Source: Cepaea nemoralis
Lineage: Eukaryota > Mollusca > Gastropoda > Stylommatophora > Helicidae
Direction: 5' to 3'
DNA length: 64,000 bases
Assembly (NCBI GenBank): GCA_014155875.1
Contig: JACEFZ010027104.1
Coordinates: 398,501 to 462,500, forward strand
Shown: positions 40,458-51,514 of the stretch, in pieces
Numbering within the stretch: the first letter of the stretch is position 1
Layout of the letters: the number at the start of each line of letters is the position of its first letter
Position numbers and translations under genes: made by a program
The notes under the pieces: generated by a model
The model's database searches: none
Seen by the model: only the letters and a program-made list of their open reading frames with translations
Told to the model about the DNA's origin: nothing

Positions 40458-41656
40458 GAATTCACGAGTGTGCGGTGTGGACGAGAGATGCTGAGGGCGA
40501 GAAACAATGGAAAGGATGCCAGAAAAACCCAGGGCACCTACAGTTTATTCCAGTTAGGCAGTTTTCAATGGAAAATCTTCCCGAAGCATTCCAGGATGAA
40601 GAAGTGTTCGAGTACGTGTCTATGATGATTAAGAGAACTACTAGGCTCGTTGTGAAGTACACCAGCCCTGACAGACCACCCGGCTACCCCTTTCACAAAT
40701 ACGGGGGTACGCATATTGCCCACACAGGGAGTGGGCTCCTATATACCTATGAATATGATAACGACGACTACAACGACGACGATGATATTGGAAAAGTTGA
40801 TGAGATTAGCGAGGGTGAGATGACGAAGGAAACTAATAGTACTGGAGAGGTAGGTGACTTGAATCATGAGACAAAGGAAAATAATGATGATAATAATGAT
40901 GATAATGGTGATGATAATGGTGATGATGATAATGATGATGATGATGGAGATTTCAAGATTTACGAGCACTTCGACCTGCAGCTTAATCCGTGTCCATGTC
41001 CCGAGTGTCTACAATCAGATGAACCCCGACAACAGTGGGGCTATGTCTATGTCTTCACAGCAAAGCACGTGGTCTATGATAAACTAGAGGCTGAAAATAC
41101 CATTGTTGAGATCAACTTTGATGACACTAGCGACAACAGCGAAGTGAAGAGATTGTATGGGATTGATGCCGTGTCTGTGAACAACCGCGAGGAGTGGACC
41201 AAGGTGAACTGTGTCACCCACGACCGAGATCTGTGGGTGAGACTGTGTGAAACCAATACACATCTGCAGGACCTCATGACGAGAGTTCACGAGAAGTATT
41301 GGGAGAGTCCGTCCCGGCTGTGTCTGATTGTTTCTCACCCACACGGTTGGACCAAGCAGGTAACAGTTGGCGAATGGCTCAATAGAAAGGTGTTGCAGGT
41401 GGATGGCAATGGCGATGAGTTGTCAGAGTTTACGTATAACACGGCGACTTGTGAGGGGAGCAGCGGAGCGTCCGTGTTGATTCTCGGCATGAGAGGGTCG
41501 GATCCAGGGCACAAGACTTGGGTAGCCCATCACCACGTGCACAGTGGATCTGTTGGTAAAAATAGAAATATTAGCGGGATAGAGAGTGAGAGAAAAGTGG
41601 ACCTTGATGACGAAACCGAGTGTGATGATAATGATGAAGATGCCGTGTGTGGATGA
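40458..41656 (+). CDS. Terminal exon: predicted trypsin-like (PA clan) serine peptidase with acidic insert
   Basis: About 399 codons to the TGA at 41654. Residue numbers below count from the ATG at 40406, which lies in the presumed intron. The N-terminal part reads '(G)IHECAVWTRD', then 'MMIKRTTRLVVKYTS' and 'YGGTHIAHTGSGLLY', like the first strands of a chymotrypsin fold. Then comes an Asp/Glu/Asn-rich, low-complexity insert (residues about 115-188). 'YVYVFTAKHVVYD' fits a catalytic His (H221), 'THDRDLWVRL' an Asp (D273 or D275) and 'TCEGSSGASVLIL' the nucleophile Ser (S353, GxSGxxV). No signal peptide is visible because upstream exons are not found. An acidic tail (DDETECDDNDED) ends the protein. 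The function is inferred from the triad spacing. It is the only good host-gene candidate in the window. The alternative is an uncharacterised lineage-specific family with an inactive fold. Confidence 0.7.
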
Positions 41657-41889
41657 GCGCGGAGAATGACAGAAAGACACTGTGAATGACAGATAAAATG
41701 TTAATGGCTGTAGGGAACGTGAATATAACGGATTGTGGTGGTAATTGTAATTACAACGAAATGTGGCGATACATCTAAAAATAACTGGGTCATATAGAAA
41801 TTATTATGAAAACAACACAATATGATTATGACTGAGGAGGTAAACGCAAGAGTGTGGTGAGTAAGACTACATGGTATTTAGTCCTAACT

Positions 41890-42530
41890 TTGAATTTAAC
41901 TGTCTCTTCACGTAATCGACAGTGAGTATAACTGTCTTTTCACATAACCGACTGTGAATATAACTAATCTGAATATAGCTGACTGAATATATATAACTGA
42001 CTGTGAAAATAACTGACTGTGGTTATACATGGTTGTGGATATAACTTAATGTGGACATACTACAACTACTGCTGACATCTTGCCGAATTGACAGACGATA
42101 GTTTGTTACATTTTGCTTTTTAAAAAAATCAGCACAAAGCCTGGGCTGAATTTAGAGACCATGTGTTGCCCATGCAGCATTATCCCTCTCTCGGCCTGTC
42201 TAGATTACTTAAGAGGAAATGTCTGTGGATATAACTTACTGTGGATAAAATTGACTGTACATACAACTAACTGTCAGTATAAAGAACTTTGAATATGACA
42301 GAATGTGAATTTAACTGACTGTGGATGTCCCCGACTGTGGATGTAACTGACTCTGAATATATAACTGACTGTGTATGTAACTGATTGTGAATATAAAGGA
42401 CTGTAAATATAACTGGTTCTGAATATTAATGAACGGGAATATAATTGGCTGAACATAACTGGCTGTTGATAAAGCACTATAGATACATTGGAATATAACT
42501 GACTGGAAATATCAACAAGAAAAAACACAA
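41890..42530. repeat. Degenerate tandem repeat ('aactgactgtggatat' type)
   Basis: About 16-20-bp units based on 'actgactgtgaatataactg', strongly diverged, on both sides of a LINE-A-derived insert at 42078-42220. Confidence 0.8.
42078..42220 (-). mobile_element. Internally deleted LINE-A derivative, 143 bp
   Basis: The first about 48 bp match the LINE-A 3' terminus (compare 20745-20785: 'ttgacagacgatagtttg', '...ttttgcttt'). The next about 90 bp match the LINE-A 5' leader (compare 24267-24357: 'agcacaaagcctgggct', 'accatgtgttgcccatgcag'). The roughly 3.5 kb between them is missing. It sits within the tandem repeat. Confidence 0.75.
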
Positions 42531-43459
42531 ATGTCTTACCAACGACCCATGGGTAGTGAATTGTACGCCTAACCTTCTCTTACAATAGTGAAACATCCGA
42601 AGGGCACGCCTGCACTCTGGGCACTTTAAGAGCAGTTCAGCTATTGGACATTAAAAGAAATAGTGCGGAAACATCACTGCCCATGCTATATTTCACAATT
42701 AGAAAAGCTACTAATTTACAAAAAAAATTCTCCCAAGCAGTTTCCTGCTATTGGTCTGTAGTGTGTTTGCGACATTACACTTAGTGCGCATGAATGCACG
42801 AGACAGAAGGTGGCCAAACTTTACTTCACTTTCGAAGGCGACTAGCTCATGGAATTTGTTTCTTTACAGTGTGGAAATTCTTCAAATGGTGTCAATGCGT
42901 TGACATAGAAACGGTATGTGTACGTTAACGTGCTCTTGACAGATGTTTGCTAACAGGAGATCTAAATTGTTTATGAATTGAGAGTTGATAACAGACTGAT
43001 AATTAGCTATTTGCAAGTATAAGTGCCGTGATGATTTGTGCAAGTTATGGCACGCATGCTTTTTAACCAAATATGTGGATGTTACATTGGCAGGATCGGA
43101 TGTTTATTTTGCGAGTCTGTGGAGTGGCTGTTTCTTTATGAAAGATCAATCAATAGTGTTGTCACATGATAAGTGTAATATATATAAATACAGCGTAATG
43201 TGCGAATCACCATCGTTAATATTTCTGTTGAATGTTTCAACCATGTACAACACCAGTGCTGTAGATATAGAATAGATTCATGTTGTTACACGTGATCCTC
43301 TAATTGTTGTGATGTGTACATATAATCAGTTATTTTATTGCTTGTCTGTGCAGATAAATGTGGTAATAACAGCACGCATTATTAGTTTTGTCAATGACTG
43401 AGAATATAGATATCTAGGTTAATTATTCTGGCTATATTTAGCCGAATTAAGTGTTGTAG
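42531..43459. other. Gene-free stretch
   Basis: About 930 bp with no gene, repeat copy or structure that I can support. Confidence 0.45.
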
Positions 43460-43668
43460 CTATAGCTTCATCATCATCAAGTGCCGTGCCGGCTGGCTTA
43501 GGCGTTCATGTCTCTCCACAGATCTCGGTATTTGGTGATCTGGATCAACTCTGCTGAAGATATTTCACCACGCCACCGTCTCAGTCCATCCAGCATATTT
43601 TCTCTTGGTCTGCCTTTGACTCTCTTTCCCTTGATTTTTCTAGTTGTCACGATGTTCTCCAATGCAGT
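43460..43668 (-). mobile_element. LINE-E 3' end fragment with (GAT)n tail
   Basis: The minus strand encodes in broken frame 'GNIVTT..IKGKRVKGRPRE'-like sequence, 'MLDGLRRWRGEISSAELI' and a GATGATGATGA tail. It matches the end of the LINE-E copy at 57605-57800. Confidence 0.7.
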
Positions 43669-43737
43669 TATTGCTTGCTATATTAAATATTGTGAGTATG
43701 TTAGTCATTGTGATAATGACAGTTGAGTTGACGGAGT

Positions 43738-45112
43738 TGAGTTAAGAACCGACATCACTGCACTCAGGACATTCACATACGTGCTCCGTCCCCTCGTTCA
43801 ACAACCAGCGAAGAGTCATACTACTAATCGTTTCTACAGCTATCTGATTTACGGTTCTCCTGGTCTTCCTTCTCAGTTTTGAGATTCTCCGAGAACCCCT
43901 GCCGACCCCCCGCAATCTCATTCTTTCCGCATACGGGTTCTCAATCTGTTCCCCCGTCATCTTCACTTGGTCCCACAAGCGCACGGCCATCTCCCCCTTG
44001 TCCATAGGCAAACTACTACCAAGAGATGCATTCCCTATTAGCCTATCAGCCTGTTCATTCCCCCGCACCCATTCATGGCCAGAGAAAATTATGCATACAA
44101 CTCTCACAATCTTAGACCTCTGAAGCTGCGATAGCCATTCAACAAGAAAGAAACATTCCTTTCTCCACCTTACTAAGCATACTCATTGAATCCATAATGA
44201 ATACAACGTGTGTTGCAGTAGTCTCCTCTAACCAACGGAATGCTGCTGTTACTGCTCCCACCTCTATTCTCATGCTGGAGGTCGTAGTCTCATATGCCAG
44301 ATTCTAATTTTTCAAGGCTCGTCCTATAGTCTTTGCAATAAACAACAACCACTACGTCTGTTTCTCACCATTGATCCATCGGTGTAGATGACTATATCAC
44401 CTTGATGTGTGTTGCTCTGGATCAGCTGTTGCACTTCAAACTCAGTGCGGCCCGCTGCCCATTCTCTGCACTCACGACCCAGTGTTACTATTTCATTGTG
44501 CCAGTTCGTGATGTCTTCCGGAACTTCAACCCACTCTTTTTCACGATTGATGGTCTCTAGATCACACACCTGACGTATAGATATTTCTACTTGTGCCATC
44601 CAGGACCTGCCTCGTCTTAGTCTATGACCATTGACCATATCCATGGCTTCATGCAGGGGGTGATCCCTGTCTGCAGCAACTATCAAGTACCAACCATTTG
44701 GCCTGAAGGACCCTATGTCAATCCGTCATTGTTGATAGCGCAACGGTATGCCTCATGCATATAGTTGGTTTTTCCTGTGTGACCCCAGGATTACCCGCGT
44801 GGTAGCATTCTCTATGCGCTCCGACCTTTCAAGCTGTCTATCTGATACTGTCAGCAGCCCCAAACCATTCTCAATGACAGAAATGATTAACTGCTGAAAG
44901 AGCCTGTAAAGAATCCTCTGATCTACCCCGGTTGCTGCCATCGCTCTCAATACGTATAGTCCCCTACAAGTCTTCACCACCAAATCCTCCACATGATCAT
45001 TAAAAGAGAAACACCTGTCAAAGGTGATACCCAAGTACTTCATTTTGTTTACTCTCTTTACTAAGAGAGTATCCGGCTTCCTGGCGAAGGTGTTAACGAC
45101 TTTCTTTGTAAT
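43738..45112 (-). pseudogene. LINE-F, RT thumb plus RNase H domain, decayed
   Basis: Minus-strand pieces in order: 'VNKMKYLGITFDRCFSFNDH', 'ERIENATTRVILG', a linker 'RRGRSWMAQVEISIRQVC' and 'WHNEIVTLGRECREWAAG'. The RNase H start is 'GDIVIYTDGSMV' (first catalytic Asp). A frame change follows, then 'RIEVGAVTAAFRWLEE' and 'VVFIMDSMSML', and 'FSGHEWVRGNEQADRL' (GHxGxxGNExAD motif). The protein ends 'CECPECSDVGS', a Cys pair near the C-terminus. A downstream RNase H domain separates this from LINE-A to LINE-E and points to I/R1/Jockey-side lineages. It is truncated 5' of the RT thumb, and stops and frameshifts disable it. A second copy starts at 63040. Confidence 0.8.
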
Positions 45113-45119
45113 CCCGTGA

Positions 45120-46060
45120 ACTATTGATCGTAATGTGCTAGACTTATCCTTGCAACAGGAAATAAATAGTGTAGTTAACTGGAGTCATGCAAACCGCATG
45201 CAAATTAATATTTCTAAAACAAAATCTATGTTAATAGGAACCAGGCAAAGACTTCACACTCTAAACTCGCAGAGAACTCTCCAGCTGCACATTTGTAGCA
45301 CGCCTATAGAAAGTGTAACCGAGGCACTGGGTCTTATCATAGATTAAAATTTATCCTTTAATTCCCATGTTCATGCTCTAGTTTTAAAAAAAAAATAGCC
45401 AAAAATGTATATCAACTTGCCAAAATTAAAAATTTCCTCGACGAAAACACAAGAAAGATATTCTATACTTCCCACATACAAACACATATTGATTATTGCT
45501 CTACAATCTGGGATGGATGCTCTAAATCAATAAAATAAAAAACGCCTGTATTCACTCCAGAAAAGGGCAGTGCGTTTAATCAATGGTGATAAGCTTACAG
45601 ACAATTCTAACCTACATGAACGTCTTCAGTTACTGCCTCTCCACAAACGCCTACTCTTTAATAAGGCTAAACTAATTCACAAAATCCTATTTTAAAATGC
45701 TCCAAGCTACCTTTGGCCTTTGTTTAAATATAACACCAGAAATAACGAACGACTAAATATACTTCATGTCTCTAAACCTAGGATAGATTTATATAAAACA
45801 AGCTTAGCATACTCTGCCACTCAGTTGTGGAACAATCTTCCACAAGAAATCAAAGACACGACCAATCATTATACATACAGTCGCAACCTGTTTGAACACC
45901 ACCTCACGACAGACTACATCCCCCCCCCCCCCCCCCCCCCCATTAAAAATAAAACAACAACAACAAAGGCAATATTAATGGTAAATTATCTCGAACGACA
46001 ACTAGCTAACAACATTCCCATATGTGTGGCACGTTACACCTTCCTTGGGTATTTGTAATA
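45120..46060 (+). pseudogene. LINE-G, RT C-terminal half, decayed
   Basis: Pieces: 'INSVVNWSHANRMQINISKT' with 'SMLIGTRQRL', 'LGLIID.NLSFNSHV', 'LYSLQKRAVRLINGD', 'LQLLPLHKRLLFNKAKLIHK', 'KPRIDLYKTSLAYSATQLWN' and 'LPQEIKD', with in-frame stops and frame changes. The 'SLxxxxTxLWNxLPxEI' end is typical of CR1/L2/Jockey-like RTs. A poly-C run (45921-45940) follows the coding end. No endonuclease or YxDD box is present. Confidence 0.72.
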
Positions 46061-46082
46061 CCCATGTTAAACTCTTAACCAT

Positions 46083-47530
46083 ATGAAAGCTGGCAAGATA
46101 ACATCACAATAGAAATGATCAATGCCTTAGAAGAATATGGAATAGACCAAGTCACCAGACTGCTGAACGCAATATACGATACTGGAGATATACCTCCTGA
46201 ATTATGTAATTCTATATTTATTGCAATCCCGAAGAAATCAGGAGCCTTGGAATGGGATCAACATCGAACAATTAGTATAATGAGCCACATCACGAAGATT
46301 CTGCTGAGAATTATCATGCAAAGAGTCAGGAAGAAAATACAACCCGAAATAGGAGAAGAACAATGTGGGTTTGTAGAAGGCAAGGGCACAGTAAATGCTG
46401 TGTATATACTGAGAACAGTAATTGAACGTTCTATAGAAGTAAACAAAGATCTATATCTTTGCTTTATTTACTACACAAAGGCGTTCGATAAAGTGAGACA
46501 TGTCAACATGATAAGGATGCTTGAAGATCTACAAATTGATGGAAAAGACGTTAGACTTGTAAAAAACATATATTGGAAACAACAAGCTGCCATCAGAATT
46601 GATAACAATGTAGGTCAATATCAGCCTATTAAAAGAGGTGTGAGACAGGGATGTGTAATGTCTCCAGATCTTTTTTCCCTGTACAGTGAAAATATTTTCA
46701 GAAATATAGAAGATATGGAAGGAATCAACATTGGGGGACGATACATCAATAACATTAGATATGCAGATGATACAGTCTTGATTGCAGACAATGAACAGGA
46801 CCTGCAAAATTTAGTAGATGCGGTTGTTGCACACAGTGAACAACTAGGGTTAGAACTGAATATTAAGAAGACACAGATTATGGTCGTCACTGGGAAGAAG
46901 GAAATACCACAATGTGATATACGAGTAAATGAGCATATTCTTAAGCAAGTGAATCGATACAGTTATCTCGGCACAGTCATAACATCTGATGGGAGATGCC
47001 TTGAAGAGATTAGAACAAGAATTGCCATGGCGAAGATAGCCTTTTGCAAGATGACAAACATACTGACCAATAAAAAGATATCAATTGAAACAAGAAAAAT
47101 TGTGTTGAAGTGCGACATAGAACCTGTACTTTTGTATGGATGTGAAGCCTGGACAATAAGCAGTCAAGCTGAAAAACAGCTGATGGCTGTGGAAATGTGG
47201 TTTTGAGGAAAATGCAAAGAATACCATGGACAGACAGAAAAACCAATGAACAGTCCTACACGAAACAAATGAAGATGGTAAACTGATAAGAAACATTAGA
47301 CGTAGACAGTCAAAATTGTTTGGGCATGTTATGAGAAGAAATGAATTGGAGAACTTGGTGACGACTGGCAAGATCGAAGGGAAGAGACCAAGGGGAAGAC
47401 CGAGAAGTAAATAGCTGGATGGCTTGGCCACGTGGCATGGTCGAGACAGGAACACAGAGCTGATCCACGACTCTGGTGATCGAGTGAGATATGACCGCCC
47501 ACGCTTATCGACATGGCACATGATGGATGG
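46083..47530 (+). pseudogene. LINE-B copy, 5'-truncated, one frameshift
   Basis: A 363-codon open stretch (46115-47206) from 'MINALEEYGIDQVTRLLNA' through 'EQCGFVEGKGT', 'FIYYTKAFDKV' (family FIDYTKAFD: the catalytic Asp of motif A replaced by Tyr), 'GVRQGCVMSPDLFSLYSE', 'RYADDTVLIAD' and 'VEMWF'. A single-base deletion near 47204 creates a TGA. The remaining C-terminus follows in another frame to '...GTHDGW' and a (GATG)-type tail at 47520. A small deletion at the start removed 'APGADN'. Confidence 0.87.
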
Positions 47531-47649
47531 GTAGATATTAAACACTGCCTGTGGGTCATGTATTATTGATTATTTTTCATGCGTTTTAATGCTTATTGTT
47601 CTTTTGTTGTCAAAGATTTGCTTCATACGAGATGTTGAATGAAAGAATG

Positions 47650-47755
47650 TATGAGAGGAAATAGAGAAAAAGGGAAGAATGTCAGACGGGACTGCGTGGC
47701 CGATTCTAAACCCTTTGAAAATAAAGATTTTCGTTCGTTCGTTCGTTCGTTCGAT
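47650..47755 (+). mobile_element. 3' end of an unidentified element with (CGTT)n tail
   Basis: 'agacgggactgcgtggccga', 'aaccctttgaaaataaagat' and (TTCG)n at 47728-47753. It matches the inverted copy at 30318-30400. Confidence 0.6.
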
Positions 47756-47834
47756 GGCTTATTCAAAGTTTCGACTCGGCATGTTGGAGAATTGTGATAC
47801 TGCGACTCACTAATCCTTAAGACAAGACGCTGAT

Positions 47835-48057
47835 AATGTGAGTTGCATATCCTTTACAGGACGTAGCAATCAACTCCAGCATTTCGTTGTAAGTATACGT
47901 TCAGTAGTTTGCCATACCATTTTCATTTTTTTTAAAAACGCCATCGCAAAGTGATCTACAGCCAAATCGCCCACAACTGTGTTTCGAACGTGGTATGAGG
48001 AATTACGAACTGCGTCTATTACCCTTCGCTACGGAGCAAGCACAAGCAATGACAAAA
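47835..48057 (-). mobile_element. SINE-1 subfamily copy (alternative head)
   Basis: The body 'gttgcatatcctttacagga' and 'agtttgccat' on the plus strand is joined to the same head type as at 29238-29485 (minus strand 'ttgctccgtagcgaagggta' and 'cacGTTCGAAACacagttgt'). About 30 bp of the body ('ttgctgttgtgattt' region) is deleted. Confidence 0.62.
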
Positions 48058-48194
48058 GATAATTTACTGCGTGTTGTTTCTCAGTGTCAAATTATTCTGT
48101 GGAAGACTTACTCACACATCCGGTCGCACTATCAGCAGCATGACGTCACTGTCCCGCCTGCTTGACTTGCCAAAGCTAGTTGTCAGTCTCTGTA

Positions 48195-48415
48195 TCGAAG
48201 TGGTTACACCGCCAGCCTTGCGTTCCGAACGTTGTGTGTTCGATTCCGGCCTACGTCGTTCCTTTCACACTTGCAAGTTTCTCGGAGACTTCTCGGCGTC
48301 GTCGCTGGAGCTACGGAGTTCGTGCTTAGTCGACGCTTTCGACAGGCCGCCCTGCGGAAAGAGACCGAGCCATATGGGATTAAACTCGGTGCAATGATTC
48401 TTTTACCGTTGAAAC
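48195..48415 (+). mobile_element. SINE-3, tRNA-like head and body
   Basis: The head has A-box-like 'tatcgaagtggttacaccgc' and B-box 'gtGTTCGATTCCggcctacg'. The body 'ctcggagacttctcggcgtc', 'gtcgctggagctacggagtt', 'gaaagagaccgagcc' recurs at 59400-59545 and 60640-60775. Confidence 0.62.
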
Positions 48416-48654
48416 CATTTTAAACAAATTGTTTCCTTAGATTTCATTCTTAATTTCAAACTACACTTTGTACACATAACGTCATACAAGGGCTACAACT
48501 AATAAATATGTGAACTTCAATGTTCGACTTCCCACTGATTGCCTCCCTTATTTATGTCGCTGAGGCACTTGTAGGAGAAATAAAATGATACAATTAAACA
48601 GCTTCTTGGCTAACCAAATTTAACAAATACTTGTTTTACAAGGGATATTTGTCC

Positions 48655-48704
48655 CAGTGAGTTGCATATCCTTTACAGCATGTCGCATTCAACCCCAGCA
48701 TTAT
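48655..48704 (-). mobile_element. SINE-1 3' end fragment
   Basis: 'gagttgcatatcctttacag' + 'catgtcgcattcaaccccag' + 'catt' matches the last 45 bp of SINE-1. It is fused directly to a LINE-A piece. Confidence 0.55.
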
Positions 48705-49195
48705 GAACCTTATAGCCAAAACAAAAGTCCTGGTTTATAAAGCCTATGTTCTTAGTAATACATGTTATGGCAGTGAAACCTAGTCTACTTAAACCAAGAG
48801 AAACAGCTTTTATATGCTGTGTCTGAGGATAATACTTAATATTAAGTGGCAAGATAAGATCACAAATACCGAAGTATTGGAAAGATCGGGTCTGTGACGG
48901 TTTGTTACATGCTCAGACTTAGATGGATAGGACACATTAGGAGGATAGACGATGGTAGAACACCAAAAGGACACATAATTTGGTGAATTACAGATTTGTA
49001 AAAGATCTCGGGGTCGTCCTCCTCTACTGTATAAGCGGAACATGATTGATACAGGAATTGATATTGCACCTTGGGAACAAGTCACCGCTGATCACGTGGC
49101 ATGGCAGGAAAAGATCAGGACTGGAATAAAGACAAAGAAACAAATGACTGCAGATAGGTCAGATACCGAGCGCGTGAGAAGTCAGATGATGTGTG
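48705..49195 (+). pseudogene. LINE-A RT C-terminal fragment
   Basis: Broken frames encode '..KTKVLVYKAYVLSNTCYGS', 'IKWQDKITNTEVLERSG'-like sequence, 'LRWIGHIRRIDDGR', '...RDMIDTGIDIAPWEQV' and 'GIKTKKQMTADRSDTERV', all LINE-A C-terminal motifs. It stops before the C2H2 finger. Confidence 0.8.
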
Positions 49196-49488
49196 ATGCT
49201 TTACCTCTTGCACATAATCCTCGAAGACCTGTCACTGGCCAAGGGTATACACACGTACTTGAGTGTACAATGTCTGTTGATCACACTTCCATTTGTTGGT
49301 TGAGATATCTGGTTAATTCTTCTTAACAATCCATTTGTTCATTTAACAACGATAGCATACGTCTGGTTATTTTGTAATTTGACCCCAAATTAAAAAAAAA
49401 AAAACGTGACAGTGAGGGGATGGACTCTCTATGGTCAGATTTTTGTCCTAAACCTGCGACTGGCCTAGCAACGTTGGAAATATGATCG

Positions 49489-49752
49489 CTATTCACGTGT
49501 TACAAATTTTGTTGGTATGGAAAATGGCGGCTTTGATGCCTTTTCTTGACGTGTATTGTAATATGTTTCAATAAATGAAAGTTGATCCATGAACTGACCC
49601 AGTTCAGAAATTACGCCTCTGCTGAATCTACCAGTAATGCATGTTGATAACCTGTGCTCAGTACAGCCAGATCGGTAGATTTCTGTATCGGTATCAAACC
49701 GTCCATCAACTGCTGCCGTCATGCTTGCTGCATTATCAGTACACACAAACAA
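49489..49752 (-). pseudogene. hAT transposase catalytic-region relic
   Basis: An open 87-codon frame with 'FVCTDNAASMTAAVDGRFD', 'GCTEHRLSTCI' and 'QFMDQLSFIETYYNTRQE'. It resembles the hAT segment following the first catalytic Asp ('TDNASNM', then 'CSEH/CxAHxL'). It does not match either of the other two hAT relics. It may belong with the BED-like sequence at 52300-52820 on the same strand. Confidence 0.58.
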
Positions 49753-50074
49753 TGGACTGGATAAGTGGTAGATTCGGCAAGAAATTCAAGTGGAAAAAAA
49801 AAAAACTGTGCGTAAATTGTGCAGTATAGGATTGATTACTATCAATGTTTATAAGAGACAGAAGAAAAGTAATCCATTCCCAATTTTTTATCTAGTCCAC
49901 ATGCAATAATTCCCACATATGGCAAAGATATGTTTGCCTTTCAGATCAAAAGTAAACTATTCCCGAAATTGCACATTCTGGATCTTGTGCCATATTTTAA
50001 AACAATGTTTGAAACTGCAGTTTGGCCAATTTTCCTTGTGCCAAAACAGAACGAGTCACTGATTGCCGTGATAT

Positions 50075-50322
50075 TAAATTAAATTGTGTGCATATCCTTT
50101 ACAGGACATTGCTGTCAACATCAGCATCTTTCAGCTGATTGTTGATTTCTTGGCAAGGTTACGCTCAGTAGTTTGCCATTGCTTTCTGAGCGGCCGGCTC
50201 ACATACCCCGTAAGTTGCCGGCGCGATTCGAACCACTGCTGATTCTCACCGTCGTCACGTTACCTACGAGAGTATACGAGATTATAGAGAAAATTCGCTA
50301 ACCTCTAGGCCAGGAAGCCGGC
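50075..50322 (-). mobile_element. SINE-1, complete copy with 11-bp target duplication
   Basis: Minus-strand head 'gccggcttcctggcctagag' (A-box) and 'gtGGTTCGAATCgcgccggc' (B-box), then a body with 'caatggcaaactactgagcg' and 'cttgccaagaaatcaacaat', ending 'ggatatgcacac'. TGCCGTGATAT lies at both ends (50064-50074 and 50323-50333). The tail is short and AT-rich (aatttaattta), not a pure A-run. Confidence 0.85.
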
Positions 50323-50333
50323 TGCCGTGATAT

Positions 50334-51514
50334 AGTTTAATTATATACCTTGTTTGCAGCGTAAGTAGATCTTGCAGCAAAGCTAGCAGCTGTCGCGGAA
50401 TCACTGTAAGTTAACGATAAGATGATAAACTAACAGAGACAGTCTGTTTTCACAGCTGCAATTGTTTGTTACTAGTACAGAAACATTTACGTCGGATCAA
50501 GGGAACCGCCAGTACTTGAAAAGTCCCTAGGAAACGGAAAATGTCGGCTTTGTGTTTTGTTGAATCGCGAGATGAAGGGACAGACGACTGCTCTAGTTGT
50601 AGAAACGGGAGACGAAAATTCTTGTGAAGTTAGGGACGGATTGTCTGCCCTTGGTAACACCTGTTGTTGACAGGAGAATGAAGTCACTAAGACAATCCTC
50701 GACTGCGAGTATGAAGAATGGAACTGAACTAAACAGAAGTGTTAGCTGGCTCGGTTCTAGTGTTGAATAGAATCGCATGTGTTATGTATCAATTTACATG
50801 TATCTTTTATGGCAAATTGTGAATTCGATTCCGGATAGAGCCAGGATGGCATAAGGTATGTGCGGGATAGCATCTAGCTGTAAATAATGTGGATTAGCTT
50901 AGTGATAGATAGAGTTTAGAACTCTATCATAGTGTTGTTGCGTTGTGGTTAGGTAGTCAAGGAGTATCGGCGACTGTGGGCAATCGCATTGTTAAAATTA
51001 ACTAGTGTGAGAAGTCAAGTAGCTCAGCTGGTTGGGAATAGTGAAATGGGATGATGTTTAGAGAGATTGAGGATGGTTGGGGGATAGGGAGAATGTCCAA
51101 TGGTGGGATCTTCCAGTGGGGTCTACTGGGGTTCTACACTTTACATTTTGCTCTATCCTTGTCTTACCCTACCTCAGACCAAGGTGATGAGCTCCTCTGC
51201 CCATGACAGAGTTGGTTCACTGTCATGTATCTGAGTGAGGCCATCGGCCTACACTCATCTAATAGGGGTCAGTGACAGGTTGCTCTCACCGGGTGTGTTG
51301 TTCTCTTTTTTACAGGTTCCCTCAGGTTGCAACGAAAGAAAAGCTAAAGCATCACAGTTTACTATTATGGAGAAATTAGTGCAAGAAGATCTAATCAGCG
51401 GCTTTTGCACTGGGCCCATGAGACAAAGGGTCGGAAAGAACATGGCTCTGTTGCGCCGGAACATATAAGTTTTTTTCGGCAGATGGCTTCTTAGTGATAG
51501 GAATCACGGAAGTT
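50334..51514. other. Gene-free stretch
   Basis: There is an A-box-like 'agtagctcagctggttggga' at about 51009-51028, but no matching B-box was found. No gene or repeat copy is supportable. Confidence 0.4.
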
